This document shows positions 26,238-34,479 of a stretch of DNA of 64,000 bases, piece after piece; position 1 is the first letter of the stretch; each line of letters begins with the position of its first letter. This stretch comes from MVYY01 sp012517575. GTDB taxonomy: Bacteria > Bacteroidota > Bacteroidia > Bacteroidales > Paludibacteraceae. The translations under genes and the position numbers were made by a program. The DNA lies in assembly GCA_031629035.1 (NCBI GenBank), contig JAVLUG010000005.1:1-64000 (forward strand), in the 5' to 3' direction. A model generated the notes under the pieces. That model was not told the origin of the DNA. It was given only the letters and a program-made list of their open reading frames with translations, and did no database searches.

Positions 26238-26579
26238 ATGGCTTACCTAAAAAATCATGCATACGACATTGATACCGAAGAGTTGGCGCGTTTCGCAAAA
26301 GCGATGGGACATCCCGCCCGAATCAGCATTCTACGGTTTCTATCATCTTTGGACAGTTGTTTTTTTGGCGATATTTGTCAGGAACTTCCCATAGCCAAAG
26401 CTACTGTATCGCAGCACTTGACAGAACTGAAAAATGCCGGGTTAATAAGAGGTGAAATAGAACCGCCCAAAGTGAGATACTGCATCGATCGGGAAAATTG
26501 GGACAAAGCCAATGAAGCTTTTCGGCAATTCTTCGCAAACATTCAACCCAAAGACATTTGTTGCGATCCCCAAAATTAA
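26238..26579 (+). CDS. arsR: ArsR-family arsenic repressor
   Basis: 113 aa winged-helix protein: AMGHPARISILRFLSS, recognition region IAKATVSQHLTELKNAGLI, and the wing GEIEPPKVRYCID. Possible As(III) ligands are Cys41 and Cys47 (SCFFGDIC) and the C-terminal CC pair. It should repress the operon until arsenite binds. The first gene of the cluster, ahead of arsC by 10 bp. Confidence 0.92.
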   Translation: MAYLKNHAYDIDTEELARFAKAMGHPARISILRFLSSLDSCFFGDICQELPIAKATVSQHLTELKNAGLIRGEIEPPKVRYCIDRENWDKANEAFRQFFANIQPKDICCDPQN

Positions 26580-26589
26580 TATTCCTGTT

Positions 26590-27009
26590 ATGAAATTACT
26601 TATCCTTTGCACCGGCAACAGTTGCCGCAGTCAGATGGCAGAAGCATTTCTGCAGTCGTTCGACGATCGTTTGACGGTTTGTTCTGCCGGTACCGAACCG
26701 GCGGAGAAAGTGAACGAAAAGGCCATTCAGGTAATGCAGGAGGCAGGCATCGATATCAGCCGGAACACACCAAAGTCTGTCAGTCAATATCTACCCGAAA
26801 CTTGGGATTACGTGATTACCGTTTGCGCCGATGCCGACCGAAATTGTCCGGTTTTCTTGGGAAAAGTAAAACACCGGATGCATATCGGGTTTGATGATCC
26901 AGCGAAAATTACCGGTTCTGAGGCGTTTGTGCTAAGTGAATTTAGAAGGGTAAGAGACGAAATAAAAGAAAAATTCTACCAATTTTATCAAGAAAATTTA
27001 CAGCCATGA
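26590..27009 (+). CDS. arsC: Arsenate reductase, thioredoxin-type
   Basis: 139 aa from ATG 26590; an in-frame ATG at 26512 inside arsR would add 26 residues ahead of the first beta strand and is rejected. P-loop LCTGNSCRSQMAEA gives the CX5R phosphatase-type site (Cys7 to Arg13). Cys in VCADADRNC are candidates for the redox relay. It reduces arsenate to arsenite for methylation or export. Its stop overlaps the ATG of the DUF3147 remnant. Confidence 0.92.
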   Translation: MKLLILCTGNSCRSQMAEAFLQSFDDRLTVCSAGTEPAEKVNEKAIQVMQEAGIDISRNTPKSVSQYLPETWDYVITVCADADRNCPVFLGKVKHRMHIGFDDPAKITGSEAFVLSEFRRVRDEIKEKFYQFYQENLQP

Positions 27010-27092
27010 ATTTGTTTTTGGCCAGTGTCAAAGTATTGTTTCCGTCTATCGTTTCGTTCGCATTTCGGAAATTTATCCTCAATACCGTATGA
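27006..27092 (+). pseudogene. Remnant of a DUF3147 gene
   Basis: An ATG overlapping the arsC stop (ATGA) opens a 28-residue frame, MNLFLASVKVLFPSIVSFAF.., that matches the start of the DUF3147 protein encoded at 28580 (MNVIYTIVKVLLSSVVLVAI). DNA similarity continues through GTCAAAGTATTGTT and CATTTCGGAAAT, then ends at a frameshift and stop. It suggests the ancestral order arsR-arsC-DUF3147 before the hydrolase gene arrived. About 130 bp of apparently empty sequence follow. Confidence 0.6.
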
Positions 27093-27225
27093 ATTATATA
27101 GCGAAGACAAAACAATGTCAGTCTAAAAATTGTAATACAGGGAGAATGTTTTTAATAATGGTAATATCTATTTTTCGACCATTCATTGAATTAAAAGTTA
27201 TTGTTTAATTTAACATTTATTCCGC

Positions 27226-28497
27226 ATGAAAAATAACATTATTTTATTTGTTTTGTTAACTTTCTCTATTTGTTTAAAAGGACAAATATACGCGGGACCA
27301 ATACATCAGCCAACAAGTGGTTATGGAGCTGACGGGAGTTATTCAGTTGCTTCAGCATCGTTTGCCAATCCGAATTTTCCAACCGAAGATATAAGGATAT
27401 ATTACCCAGCCGGTATAGCGTCGAAAGTTCCGACGATATTTTACAGTCATGGTTTTGGAGGCAATAATCCAAGCAATATCATGGGGTTGCTTAAATTTGT
27501 TGCTCAAAAAGGATACGCCATTGTATTCGTTCCTTACCAAACTACGGGAGTAACGGTACCTCAACGTTATAGCAATTTGCTGAATGGTTTCATCAAGGCA
27601 GCACGTGATTATCCAAACCTCATCGATACTACAAAAGTTGGATTTATGGGGCATTCTTTTGGTGGAGGTGCAACTTTTGCCAATGCCTACTATTGTTTTA
27701 CCCATTTGAATTGGGGAGAATCAGGACGTTTCATTTTCGCTTCGGCACCGTATTATTCTTTCAACATCTCACAAACTGAATTACAATCATTCCCGGCCAA
27801 TGTAAAATTACTTACAATGGTGTATGATAACGACTCGACCAACGACCATCGAATGGCAATAGACATTTTCAAAAATATAAACATCCCTGCGTCGGAAAAA
27901 GATTATCTTTTAGTGAAATCCGATACTATAAACGGATATGTTTACGAAGCTGTTCATGGAGTTCCCAATACTCTATCGGCTTTTGATGCGCTGGATTATT
28001 ACGCAATTTATCGTCATTTGGATGCTTTGTGCGACTATACATTTAACGGAAGTTTGGCTGGAAAAGACATCGCATTGGGTAATGGAAGCGCCAATCAAAT
28101 TTTTATGCCGATCGGTATGAAAAATTTGGAGCAAAGCGATTCTCCATTTCCCAAATATCCCGAAAATATTTATACCTATACTTGCAGCGATATTGACAAT
28201 CCCAGACAAGAGTATTGTAACAGCACTTCCTCCGTTTCACAAACAGAAAACGAAATAATTGCCGATATTTTTCCCAATCCTGCACAATCCACATTTACAA
28301 TTTCATGCAAAGATCAGAGTTTTTCTTTTGCTGTTTATGATTATTCCGGTAGAAAAATTTATTCTGAAAACAATGTTTATCAGAATATTACTGTAAATAC
28401 TGAAAATTTTTCCAATGGAATATATTTTGTCAGGATAATATTGAAAAATGGCAAACAATGGACAGAGAAACTTATGATAAATAATACTTTCAACTGA
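27226..28497 (+). CDS. Secreted alpha/beta hydrolase with T9SS tag
   Basis: 423 aa. The signal peptide ends near CLKGQ. The hydrolase domain resembles dienelactone hydrolase/chlorophyllase-like enzymes: PTIFYSHGFGGNNPSNIMG (oxyanion loop) and the nucleophile elbow VGFMGHSFGGGATFA. The C-terminal 80 residues are a type A T9SS sorting domain (DIFPNPAQSTFTIS .. GIYFVRI .. EKLMI). It is thus exported through the type IX system. Substrate unknown. It interrupts an arsenic operon, and its last 40 codons are included in the duplication that reappears at 32962. Confidence 0.82.
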   Translation: MKNNIILFVLLTFSICLKGQIYAGPIHQPTSGYGADGSYSVASASFANPNFPTEDIRIYYPAGIASKVPTIFYSHGFGGNNPSNIMGLLKFVAQKGYAIVFVPYQTTGVTVPQRYSNLLNGFIKAARDYPNLIDTTKVGFMGHSFGGGATFANAYYCFTHLNWGESGRFIFASAPYYSFNISQTELQSFPANVKLLTMVYDNDSTNDHRMAIDIFKNINIPASEKDYLLVKSDTINGYVYEAVHGVPNTLSAFDALDYYAIYRHLDALCDYTFNGSLAGKDIALGNGSANQIFMPIGMKNLEQSDSPFPKYPENIYTYTCSDIDNPRQEYCNSTSSVSQTENEIIADIFPNPAQSTFTISCKDQSFSFAVYDYSGRKIYSENNVYQNITVNTENFSNGIYFVRIILKNGKQWTEKLMINNTFN

Positions 28498-29748
28498 AAA
28501 ATTTCTTTGAAGTCGTTGAAAAACATACAAACAAAATTGAACAATTTCAAATATTGACGAATCAAGAAAATTTATAACTATGAATGTCATTTATACCATC
28601 GTCAAAGTGTTGTTGTCGTCCGTTGTGTTGGTAGCCATTTCCGAAATATCAAAACGCAGTACCTTTGTGGGCAGCCTGTTGGCTTCCATACCGCTGGTTT
28701 CGCTGTTGGCCATCATTTGGCTGTATATCGATACCAAAGACACGGCAAAAATTGCCGCGTTGTCCACCGGCATTTTCTGGCTTGTGATTCCTTCGCTTGT
28801 CTTCTTTATTGTGTTGCCCATGCTTTTGAAACGAAGTTTCAACTTTTGGCTGTCGCTTGCTATTTCGTTGGCATTAACCGTCATTGCCTATTTCGTTATG
28901 CTCTATATTCTCAAAAAATCAGGAATACAACTCTAACATTCAATTTTATGGAAAAAAATATCAAATCCGTTGTTAAAGACACTTACACAGTGATTGCCCA
29001 CCAATCCAAAGAACAGAACGAAACTTCCTGCTGCGGTGTTGGTGGATGTTGTTCTACCGTCGACTACGCCGTTTTCAGTGAAAATTACCGTCAACTGAAA
29101 GGTTATCATGAAGATGCCGATCTGGGATTGGGCTGCGGCATACCTACCCAATTTGCTTCTATCAAAGAAGGCGACAGTGTGCTCGATTTGGGAAGCGGTG
29201 CCGGTAACGATTGTTTTGTTGCGCGTGCCATCGTGGGGGAAACCGGTAAGGTGGTCGGTATTGATTTTACCGATGCCATGCTGGAGAAAGCCCGTAAAAA
29301 CAATACCAAACTCGGTTTTCAAAATGTGGAATTTGTCAAAGGCGACATTGAAGATATGCCGTTGGAAGATAATCAATTCGATGTGGTGATTTCCAATTGT
29401 GTTCTGAATCTTGTTCCCGACAAGCGGAAAGCGTTTGCCGAAATCAACCGGGTATTGAAGCCGGGCAGACATTTTTGCGTGTCGGATGTGGTTGTCAAAG
29501 GCAATTTGCCCGAAAAATTGAAAAACGATGCTGAAATGTACGCCGGTTGTGTTTCGGGAGCCATTGAGATGCAGGAGTATCTGGATATCATTCGTGAAAC
29601 CAGATTTCAATCGGTAACTGTTCACAAGCAAAAGGAAGTGCAACTGCCGCAGGAAATTTTGCAGAAATACCTCAACGACGAAGAAATCCGACAGTTTAAC
29701 CAAAAAGAAATCGGAATTTTCAGCATCACCGTTGCGGCAGAAAAGGCA
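28377..29748 (+). repeat. Duplicated segment, copy 1
   Basis: About 1.37 kb from within the hydrolase's T9SS tag to the end of arsM, repeated at 32962-34332 with few mismatches (roughly 98% identical by eye; offset 4585 bp, 4584 after a 1-bp deletion). Copy 1 keeps intact arsM and is followed by acr3; copy 2 is not. Confidence 0.95.
28580..28936 (+). CDS. DUF3147-family membrane protein
   Basis: 118 aa with four predicted membrane helices (VIYTIVKVLLSSVVLVAI, FVGSLLASIPLVSLLAII, IFWLVIPSLVFFIVLPML, FWLSLAISLALTVIAYFVML). It fits DUF3147 in length and topology. Function unknown. It sits 11 bp before arsM, and both copies of arsM carry it, so a link to arsenic handling is likely by context only. 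Confidence 0.8.
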   Translation: MNVIYTIVKVLLSSVVLVAISEISKRSTFVGSLLASIPLVSLLAIIWLYIDTKDTAKIAALSTGIFWLVIPSLVFFIVLPMLLKRSFNFWLSLAISLALTVIAYFVMLYILKKSGIQL

Positions 29749-29754
29749 AAATAA
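28948..29754 (+). CDS. arsM: Arsenite methyltransferase
   Basis: 268 aa from ATG 28948; the open frame extends upstream across the DUF3147 gene but only this start gives an ArsM N-terminus. SAM site VLDLGSGAGNDCFVARAIVG, IDFTDAMLEKARKN, and conserved arsenic-binding Cys in VISNCVLNLVP and MYAGCVSGAI. An N-terminal SCCGVGGCC motif adds thiols. It methylates As(III) from SAM to MMA/DMA. It lies 6 bp before acr3. Confidence 0.93.
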   Translation: MEKNIKSVVKDTYTVIAHQSKEQNETSCCGVGGCCSTVDYAVFSENYRQLKGYHEDADLGLGCGIPTQFASIKEGDSVLDLGSGAGNDCFVARAIVGETGKVVGIDFTDAMLEKARKNNTKLGFQNVEFVKGDIEDMPLEDNQFDVVISNCVLNLVPDKRKAFAEINRVLKPGRHFCVSDVVVKGNLPEKLKNDAEMYAGCVSGAIEMQEYLDIIRETRFQSVTVHKQKEVQLPQEILQKYLNDEEIRQFNQKEIGIFSITVAAEKAK

Positions 29755-29760
29755 AAAAGT

Positions 29761-30819
29761 ATGGAAAAGAAACTGACAGTACTTGATCGTTTTCTGACGT
29801 TGTGGATTTTTCTGGCGATGGGCGTCGGTATATTGGCCGGTTGGCTGTATCCGCCAATAGCCGATTTTTGGAATAAATTTTCTGTCGGTACTACCAACGT
29901 TCCCATTGCTGCAGGCCTCATTCTGATGATGTATCCACCTTTGGCCAAAGTCAAATACGAAGAACTGGGTAAAGTATTCAGAAATAGGAAAATATTGACT
30001 TTATCCCTGATTCAAAACTGGCTGATAGGTCCTGTTCTTATGTTCCTGCTGGCAGTCGTTTTTTTGCGGTTTAACGTGGATTATATGTACGGGTTGATAC
30101 TGATAGGTTTGGCTCGTTGCATTGCTATGGTGATTGTGTGGAATGATTTGGCGCTGGGAGATCGGCAGTATGCAGCAGGATTGGTGGCGTTAAATTCCCT
30201 GTTTCAGATTTTACTTTATGTGGTTTATGCTTATTTGTTTATTGCAGTTTTACCGGGTTGGTTCGGATTGCCGGTAAGCGATGCCGTTTCTAAAATTTCC
30301 ATGGGGCAAATTGCAAAAAGCGTTCTCATTTATCTGGGCATTCCGATGGCGGCAGGATTTCTTACAAGATTTGTCAGTTTACGAAATAAGGGAAACGAGT
30401 GGTACGAGAATAAGCTGCTTCCCAAAATATCGCCGCTCACGTTGATAGCTCTGCTTTTCACCATTATAGTCATGTTCTCACTGAAAGGTGAATACATTGT
30501 AAAAATTCCTCTCGATGTGGTTCGAATCGCTATTCCCTTGCTTTTATATTTTGTGATCATGTTTCTTTTCTCCTTTTTTATGAGCAAAAAAGCAGGAGCC
30601 AATTATGAACAATCGACTACGCTTTCCTTTACGGCTGCCAGCAATAATTTTGAATTGGCTATCGCCGTTGCCATTGCAGTTTTTGGCATCCATTCGGGCG
30701 AAGCGTTTGTTGCCGTCATCGGTCCGCTGATTGAAGTCCCCGTGATGATAGGATTGGTGAATGTGGCACTTCGATTGAAAAATAAATGGTTTGCCGAAAA
30801 AGACAGAATTTTCCATTAA
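29761..30819 (+). CDS. ACR3-type arsenite efflux pump
   Basis: 352 aa with ten predicted membrane helices. The family's essential Cys is in GLARCIAMVIVWNDLALGD; other ACR3 features are LMMYPPLAKVKYEEL and SFTAASNNFELAIAVAIAVFG. It exports As(III) using the proton gradient. Last gene of the cluster. Often named arsB or acr3 in databases although unrelated to ArsB. Confidence 0.95.
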   Translation: MEKKLTVLDRFLTLWIFLAMGVGILAGWLYPPIADFWNKFSVGTTNVPIAAGLILMMYPPLAKVKYEELGKVFRNRKILTLSLIQNWLIGPVLMFLLAVVFLRFNVDYMYGLILIGLARCIAMVIVWNDLALGDRQYAAGLVALNSLFQILLYVVYAYLFIAVLPGWFGLPVSDAVSKISMGQIAKSVLIYLGIPMAAGFLTRFVSLRNKGNEWYENKLLPKISPLTLIALLFTIIVMFSLKGEYIVKIPLDVVRIAIPLLLYFVIMFLFSFFMSKKAGANYEQSTTLSFTAASNNFELAIAVAIAVFGIHSGEAFVAVIGPLIEVPVMIGLVNVALRLKNKWFAEKDRIFH

Positions 30820-31674
30820 GAGATAAAATTTGCATTCCCACTTCCCCGTCTTATCGGATATGGTGAATTGTTCATCGTCGTTGGGTTTATAATTTCCTAC
30901 ATACTGCATGATAAGGATTTATTCATCCGAAATACTTACTTACTTCTTATTCCAACGCTAAGCTAAATTTTAGCACCTGACAAAAGTTGAAACATTTGTT
31001 TTATATATCTTTAAAACAGGACATATAAAACAAGCTCTTCGTGTTGACCTTGCCCAGTTTCCCGAAAAACAAGTGAGAAAAGCTTTTAAAAATCGTTCTT
31101 GTTTGAGTTGCGAAGTATTTCGTCGGAGTGAGTTTAGACGATTTCAGCTTTTCGAGCGTAAAATTTTGAGTGAAGTGGGCGCAGTCTTGAAAGCAGCGTT
31201 TAAGCGAAAACAAAATCAAATATATTTGATTTTTGTTGAGCGCAGCTGCTTCATCAAAGTTAATTTTTTGCTACTTTCTTTGTTTCAAGACAAAAAAGGG
31301 AGTGGGGTTTGGGTCAAAGCCCTGTTATTAAATATCTGAAAATAAAGAATATAAATGTTTTTACATTTTTTTGTCATGTACTAAGTCATTTTTTTTAATT
31401 TGTTTTGAATAATTAAAATTATTGTATAAATTTGTCAGGGTTATGGTAAAGTAAACCCAAAATTAATGGAAACAAGATAATGAAACAATGGCCTTAAAAT
31501 GGTTGATGATGAGAATAAACGTGAAATGGCTTTCTGACGCCATAAGTAAAAAAATGACAAGACATTCGTAAATGCAAATATTTTTATTAAAAAAATAATA
31601 GTTTATTATACTGATATCAAGTAATTTATCATTCGATATCAAACCTAAGCTCGAAAGGGATTTACACAAGTTTT
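30820..31674. other. Gene-poor gap after acr3
   Basis: No convincing gene. 30831-30909, read on the minus strand, encodes about 30 residues (MQYVGNYKPNDDEQF..) that look protein-like and may be a gene fragment. 31215-31236 is a perfect hairpin (AAAATCAAATA/TATTTGATTTT) inside a GC-richer stretch, 31060-31330, with ORF-like but biased sequence. 31340-31674 is AT-rich with nothing I recognise. Confidence 0.5.
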
Positions 31675-31720
31675 AATTTTGTATTTACGAATGTTGTATA
31701 TTTATGGCGTAAATAAAATG
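31675..31720 (+). promoter_or_regulatory. 46-bp junction promoter, copy 1
   Basis: It contains TTTTGTATTTACGAA, then GTTGTATATTTA (-7-like box TATATTTA) and GTAAATA, so a TATTTAC/GTAAATA dyad flanks the box. It ends exactly at the G of the cassette junction G|TTGGCAA (31720/31721). A copy with 40 of 46 bases identical stands at 34397-34442, also ending at a G|TT junction. Position and conservation suggest a promoter plus recombination half-site like an integron attI. Confidence 0.55.
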
Positions 31721-31771
31721 TTGGCAACAACCCTAAGAAACCACATTGCAAGAATATAGATTGATAGATAA

Positions 31772-32812
31772 ATGAAAAAAATAGCAATAATAGCAGGGTT
31801 ACTATCAGGATTACTATTTGGGATTGCAACTCCATTTAGTAAGTTATTATTGACAAATTTAAACTCTTTTCAATTAGCTGGATTACTATACATTGGAGCT
31901 GGGATAGCTATGATTCCAGCAATAATGAAAACAGGTAGCCAGATTAGATTACTTTTCAATAAAAATAATTTAATTCGGACACTTGGAATAATCTTGTTTG
32001 GTGGATTATTGGGACCATTATTACTATTAATTGGGTTACGTGCCGCAGATGCAGCATCAGTTTCAATTTGGTTAAATATGGAACTTGTTGCAACCGCAAT
32101 TTTAGGTGTTTTGATATTTAAGGATAGCCTTGATAAATTGACTTGGATTGGTGTAACTTTGACAGTTTGTGCTGGAGTTATTACATCATTTGGCGAAGGT
32201 GTTAGCGGATTGACTTCTGCTTTATTGATAACAGCCGCTTGTTTTTGTTGGGGCGTAGACAATCACTTGACAGCTTTAACTGACGGTGCAACTCCTCAAG
32301 CGGTAACGTTTGTGAAAGGGATAATGGCAGGATTAGTTAATCTTATAATTGGTATTTCAATAGCAGACAAACCTTTCTTGATTGATGCTAATATTTTGGG
32401 AGCTTTGATTGTTGGTGGGTTTTCTTATGGATTAAGCATTGTACTTTATGTTACTTCTGCTCAGAATATTGGAGCAACAAGAGGACAAATCTTATTTTCG
32501 ACAGCACCTTTATGGGGTGTGATTTTATCATATATATTTTTCAAGGATACTTTTCACTGGACACATATAATTTCGATTGCACTTTTAACACTTGCCGTTG
32601 TTGTGATAAATTTAATCACTCATAAACATGAACACCAACATGATGCACTTGAACACATTCATTATCATAAGCATAATGATGGACATCATTACCATATTCA
32701 CGAGAATGAAAGCTTAGATACAAATAAAGGACATTCTCATTTACATAAACATGAACCGATAACGCATGTACATCCTCATTATCCGGATTTACATCACAGA
32801 CATAAACATTAA
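31772..32812 (+). CDS. DMT/EamA transporter with His-rich tail
   Basis: 346 aa. Residues 1-285 are ten membrane helices as two EamA repeats (LLSGLLFGIATPFSKLLL; LFGGLLGPLLLLIGLRAADA; FSTAPLWGVILSYIFF). The last about 63 residues are cytosolic and extremely histidine-rich (HKHEHQHDALEHIHYHKHN and HYPDLHHRHKH), probably binding Ni, Co or Zn. The substrate may be a metal or metal complex; the EamA core alone does not tell. Single gene of a cassette starting G|TTGGCAAC and ending TTGCCAAC. Confidence 0.85.
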   Translation: MKKIAIIAGLLSGLLFGIATPFSKLLLTNLNSFQLAGLLYIGAGIAMIPAIMKTGSQIRLLFNKNNLIRTLGIILFGGLLGPLLLLIGLRAADAASVSIWLNMELVATAILGVLIFKDSLDKLTWIGVTLTVCAGVITSFGEGVSGLTSALLITAACFCWGVDNHLTALTDGATPQAVTFVKGIMAGLVNLIIGISIADKPFLIDANILGALIVGGFSYGLSIVLYVTSAQNIGATRGQILFSTAPLWGVILSYIFFKDTFHWTHIISIALLTLAVVVINLITHKHEHQHDALEHIHYHKHNDGHHYHIHENESLDTNKGHSHLHKHEPITHVHPHYPDLHHRHKH

Positions 32813-32832
32813 AAATGAATATAAAAGGGCAG

Positions 32833-32967
32833 TTGCCAACACGCGCTAAGCCTCATGGCAGTAAGTTTGTAAGGTATTTCGTTCTCTCTCGCTTGCAAGT
32901 TTGTAACGGGTGACAGAACGCAGACCACGAATTACTGCCACGAAGGCCTAGCGCGGGAACGTTATCA
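32833..32967. repeat. attC-like palindrome G
   Basis: The opening TTGCCAAC is the exact complement of GTTGGCAA at the start of the DMT cassette (31720). The arms CGCGCTAAGCCTCATGGCAG and AATTACTGCCACGAAGGCCT pair closely with a few bulges. The right end is GGGAACG then TTATC. The 3' junction coincides with the left edge of the duplicated arsM segment. Confidence 0.75.
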
Positions 32968-34332
32968 GAATATTACTGTAAATACTGAAAATTTTTCCAA
33001 TGGAATATATTTTGTCAGGATAATATTGAAAAATGGCAAACAATGGACAGAGAAACTTATGATAAATAATACTTTCAACTGAAAAATTTCTTTGAAGTCG
33101 TTGAAAAACATACAAACAAAATTGAACAATTTCAAATATTGACGAATCAAGAAAATTTATAACTATGAATGTCATTTATACCATCGTCAAAGTGTTGTTG
33201 TCGTCCGTTGTGTTGGTAGCCGTTTCCGAAATATCAAAACGCAGTACCTTTGTGGGCAGCCTGTTGGCTTCCATACCGCTGGTTTCGCTCTTGGCCATCA
33301 TTTGGCTGTATATCGATACCAAAGACACGGCACAAATTGCCGCGTTGTCCACCGGCATTTTCTGGCTTGTGATTCCTTCGCTTGTCTTTTTTATTGTGTT
33401 GCCCATGCTTTTGAAACGAAGTTTCAACTTTTGGCTGTCGCTTGCTATTTCGTTGGCATTAACGGTCATTGCCTATTTCGTTATGCTCTATATTCTCAAA
33501 AAATCAGGAATACAACTCTAACATTCAATTTTATGGGAAAAAATATCAAATCCGTTGTTAAAGAGACTTATACAGTGATTGCCCACCAATCCAAAGAACA
33601 GAACGAAACTTCCTGCTGCGGTGTTGGTGGATGTTGTTCTACCGTCGACTACGCCGTTTTCAGTGAAAATTACCGTCAACTGAAAGGTTATCATGAAGAT
33701 GCCGATCTGGGATTGGGCTGCGGCATACCTACCCAATTTGCTTCTATCAAAGAAGGCGACAGTGTGCTCGATTTGGGAAGCGGTGCCGGTAACGATTGTT
33801 TTGTTGCGCGCGCCATCGTGGGGGAAACCGGTAAGGTGGTCGGCATTGATTTTACCGATGCCATGTTGGAGAAAGCACGTAAAAACAATGCCAAACTCGG
33901 TTTTCAAAATGTGGAATTTGTCAAAGGCGACATTGAAGATATGCCGTTGGAAGATAATCAATTCGATGTGGTGATTTCCAATTGTGTTCTGAATCTTGTT
34001 CCCGACAAGCGGAAAGCGTTTGCCGAAATCAACCGGGTATTGAAGCCGGGCGGACATTTTTGCGTGTCGGATGTAGTTGTCAAAGGCAATTTGCCCGAAA
34101 AATTGAAAAACGATGCTGAAATGTACGCCGGTTGTGTTTCGGGAGCCATTGAGATGCAGGGTATCTGGATATCATTCGTGAAGCCAGATTTCAATCGGTA
34201 ACTGTTCACAAGCAAAAGGAAGTGCAACTGCCGCAGGAAATTCTGCGAAAATACCTCAACGAAGAAGAAATCCGACAGTTTAACCAAAAAGAAATCGGAA
34301 TTTTCAGCATCACCGTTGCGGCAGAGAAAGCA
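32962..34332 (+). repeat. Duplicated segment, copy 2
   Basis: It begins TTATCAG immediately after the G of the attC-like core, encodes the last 40 codons of the hydrolase without a start, then the DUF3147 gene and a frameshifted arsM. No acr3, arsR or arsC accompanies it. The right edge falls just before the arsM stop codon. Confidence 0.95.
33165..33521 (+). CDS. DUF3147-family protein, copy 2
   Basis: 118 aa, differing from copy 1 at very few residues (A20V, K54Q by my reading). Four membrane helices are intact, so it could still be expressed. It precedes a broken arsM; selection on it alone is doubtful. Confidence 0.8.
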   Translation: MNVIYTIVKVLLSSVVLVAVSEISKRSTFVGSLLASIPLVSLLAIIWLYIDTKDTAQIAALSTGIFWLVIPSLVFFIVLPMLLKRSFNFWLSLAISLALTVIAYFVMLYILKKSGIQL

Positions 34333-34341
34333 ATTGAATAA
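33533..34341 (+). pseudogene. Frameshifted arsM, copy 2
   Basis: The same start as copy 1 (here MGKNIKSVVKETYTV). A 1-bp deletion near 34159, where copy 1 reads CAGGAGTAT and this copy CAGGGTAT, shifts the frame after ..GAIEMQ and ends it at 34201. The rest of the ArsM frame stays readable to TAA 34341. All catalytic Cys lie before the break, so a truncated 223-aa product is possible but would lack the C-terminal domain. Confidence 0.85.
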
Positions 34342-34396
34342 AAATTGTGCAGCTAACAAGCTTTTCTCCATTTAAAAGGAATAATTGTAAGTTTCG

Positions 34397-34442
34397 AATT
34401 TTGTATTTACGAAAGTTGTATATTTGTTGTGTAAATAAGACG
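34397..34442 (+). promoter_or_regulatory. 46-bp junction promoter, copy 2
   Basis: Related to 31675-31720 with six substitutions. Contains TTTTGTATTTACG, the perfect -7 box TATATTTG (34419-34426) and GTAAATA. It ends at the G of G|TTATGCCC (34442/34443). Identity to copy 1 stops abruptly at the junction, and the following sequences are unrelated. The gene at 34480 starts 38 bp after the junction. Confidence 0.6.
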
Positions 34443-34479
34443 TTATGCCCAATTATAACAAAGACAACGACATACCAAA

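Noticed and set aside
28717..28947. N-terminal extension of arsM (77 codons)
   Set aside because: Out-of-frame reading of the DUF3147 gene; the ArsM N-terminus begins at ATG 28948.
30544..30909. 121-aa minus-strand frame over the acr3 end
   Set aside because: Mostly the antisense of acr3; only the first about 30 residues (30831-30909) look protein-like, noted as a possible fragment.
31073..31339. 88-aa open frame on the plus strand
   Set aside because: Arg/Lys/Phe-biased translation without domain features, spans a perfect hairpin, no promoter or start context; looks like noncoding repeat-type sequence.
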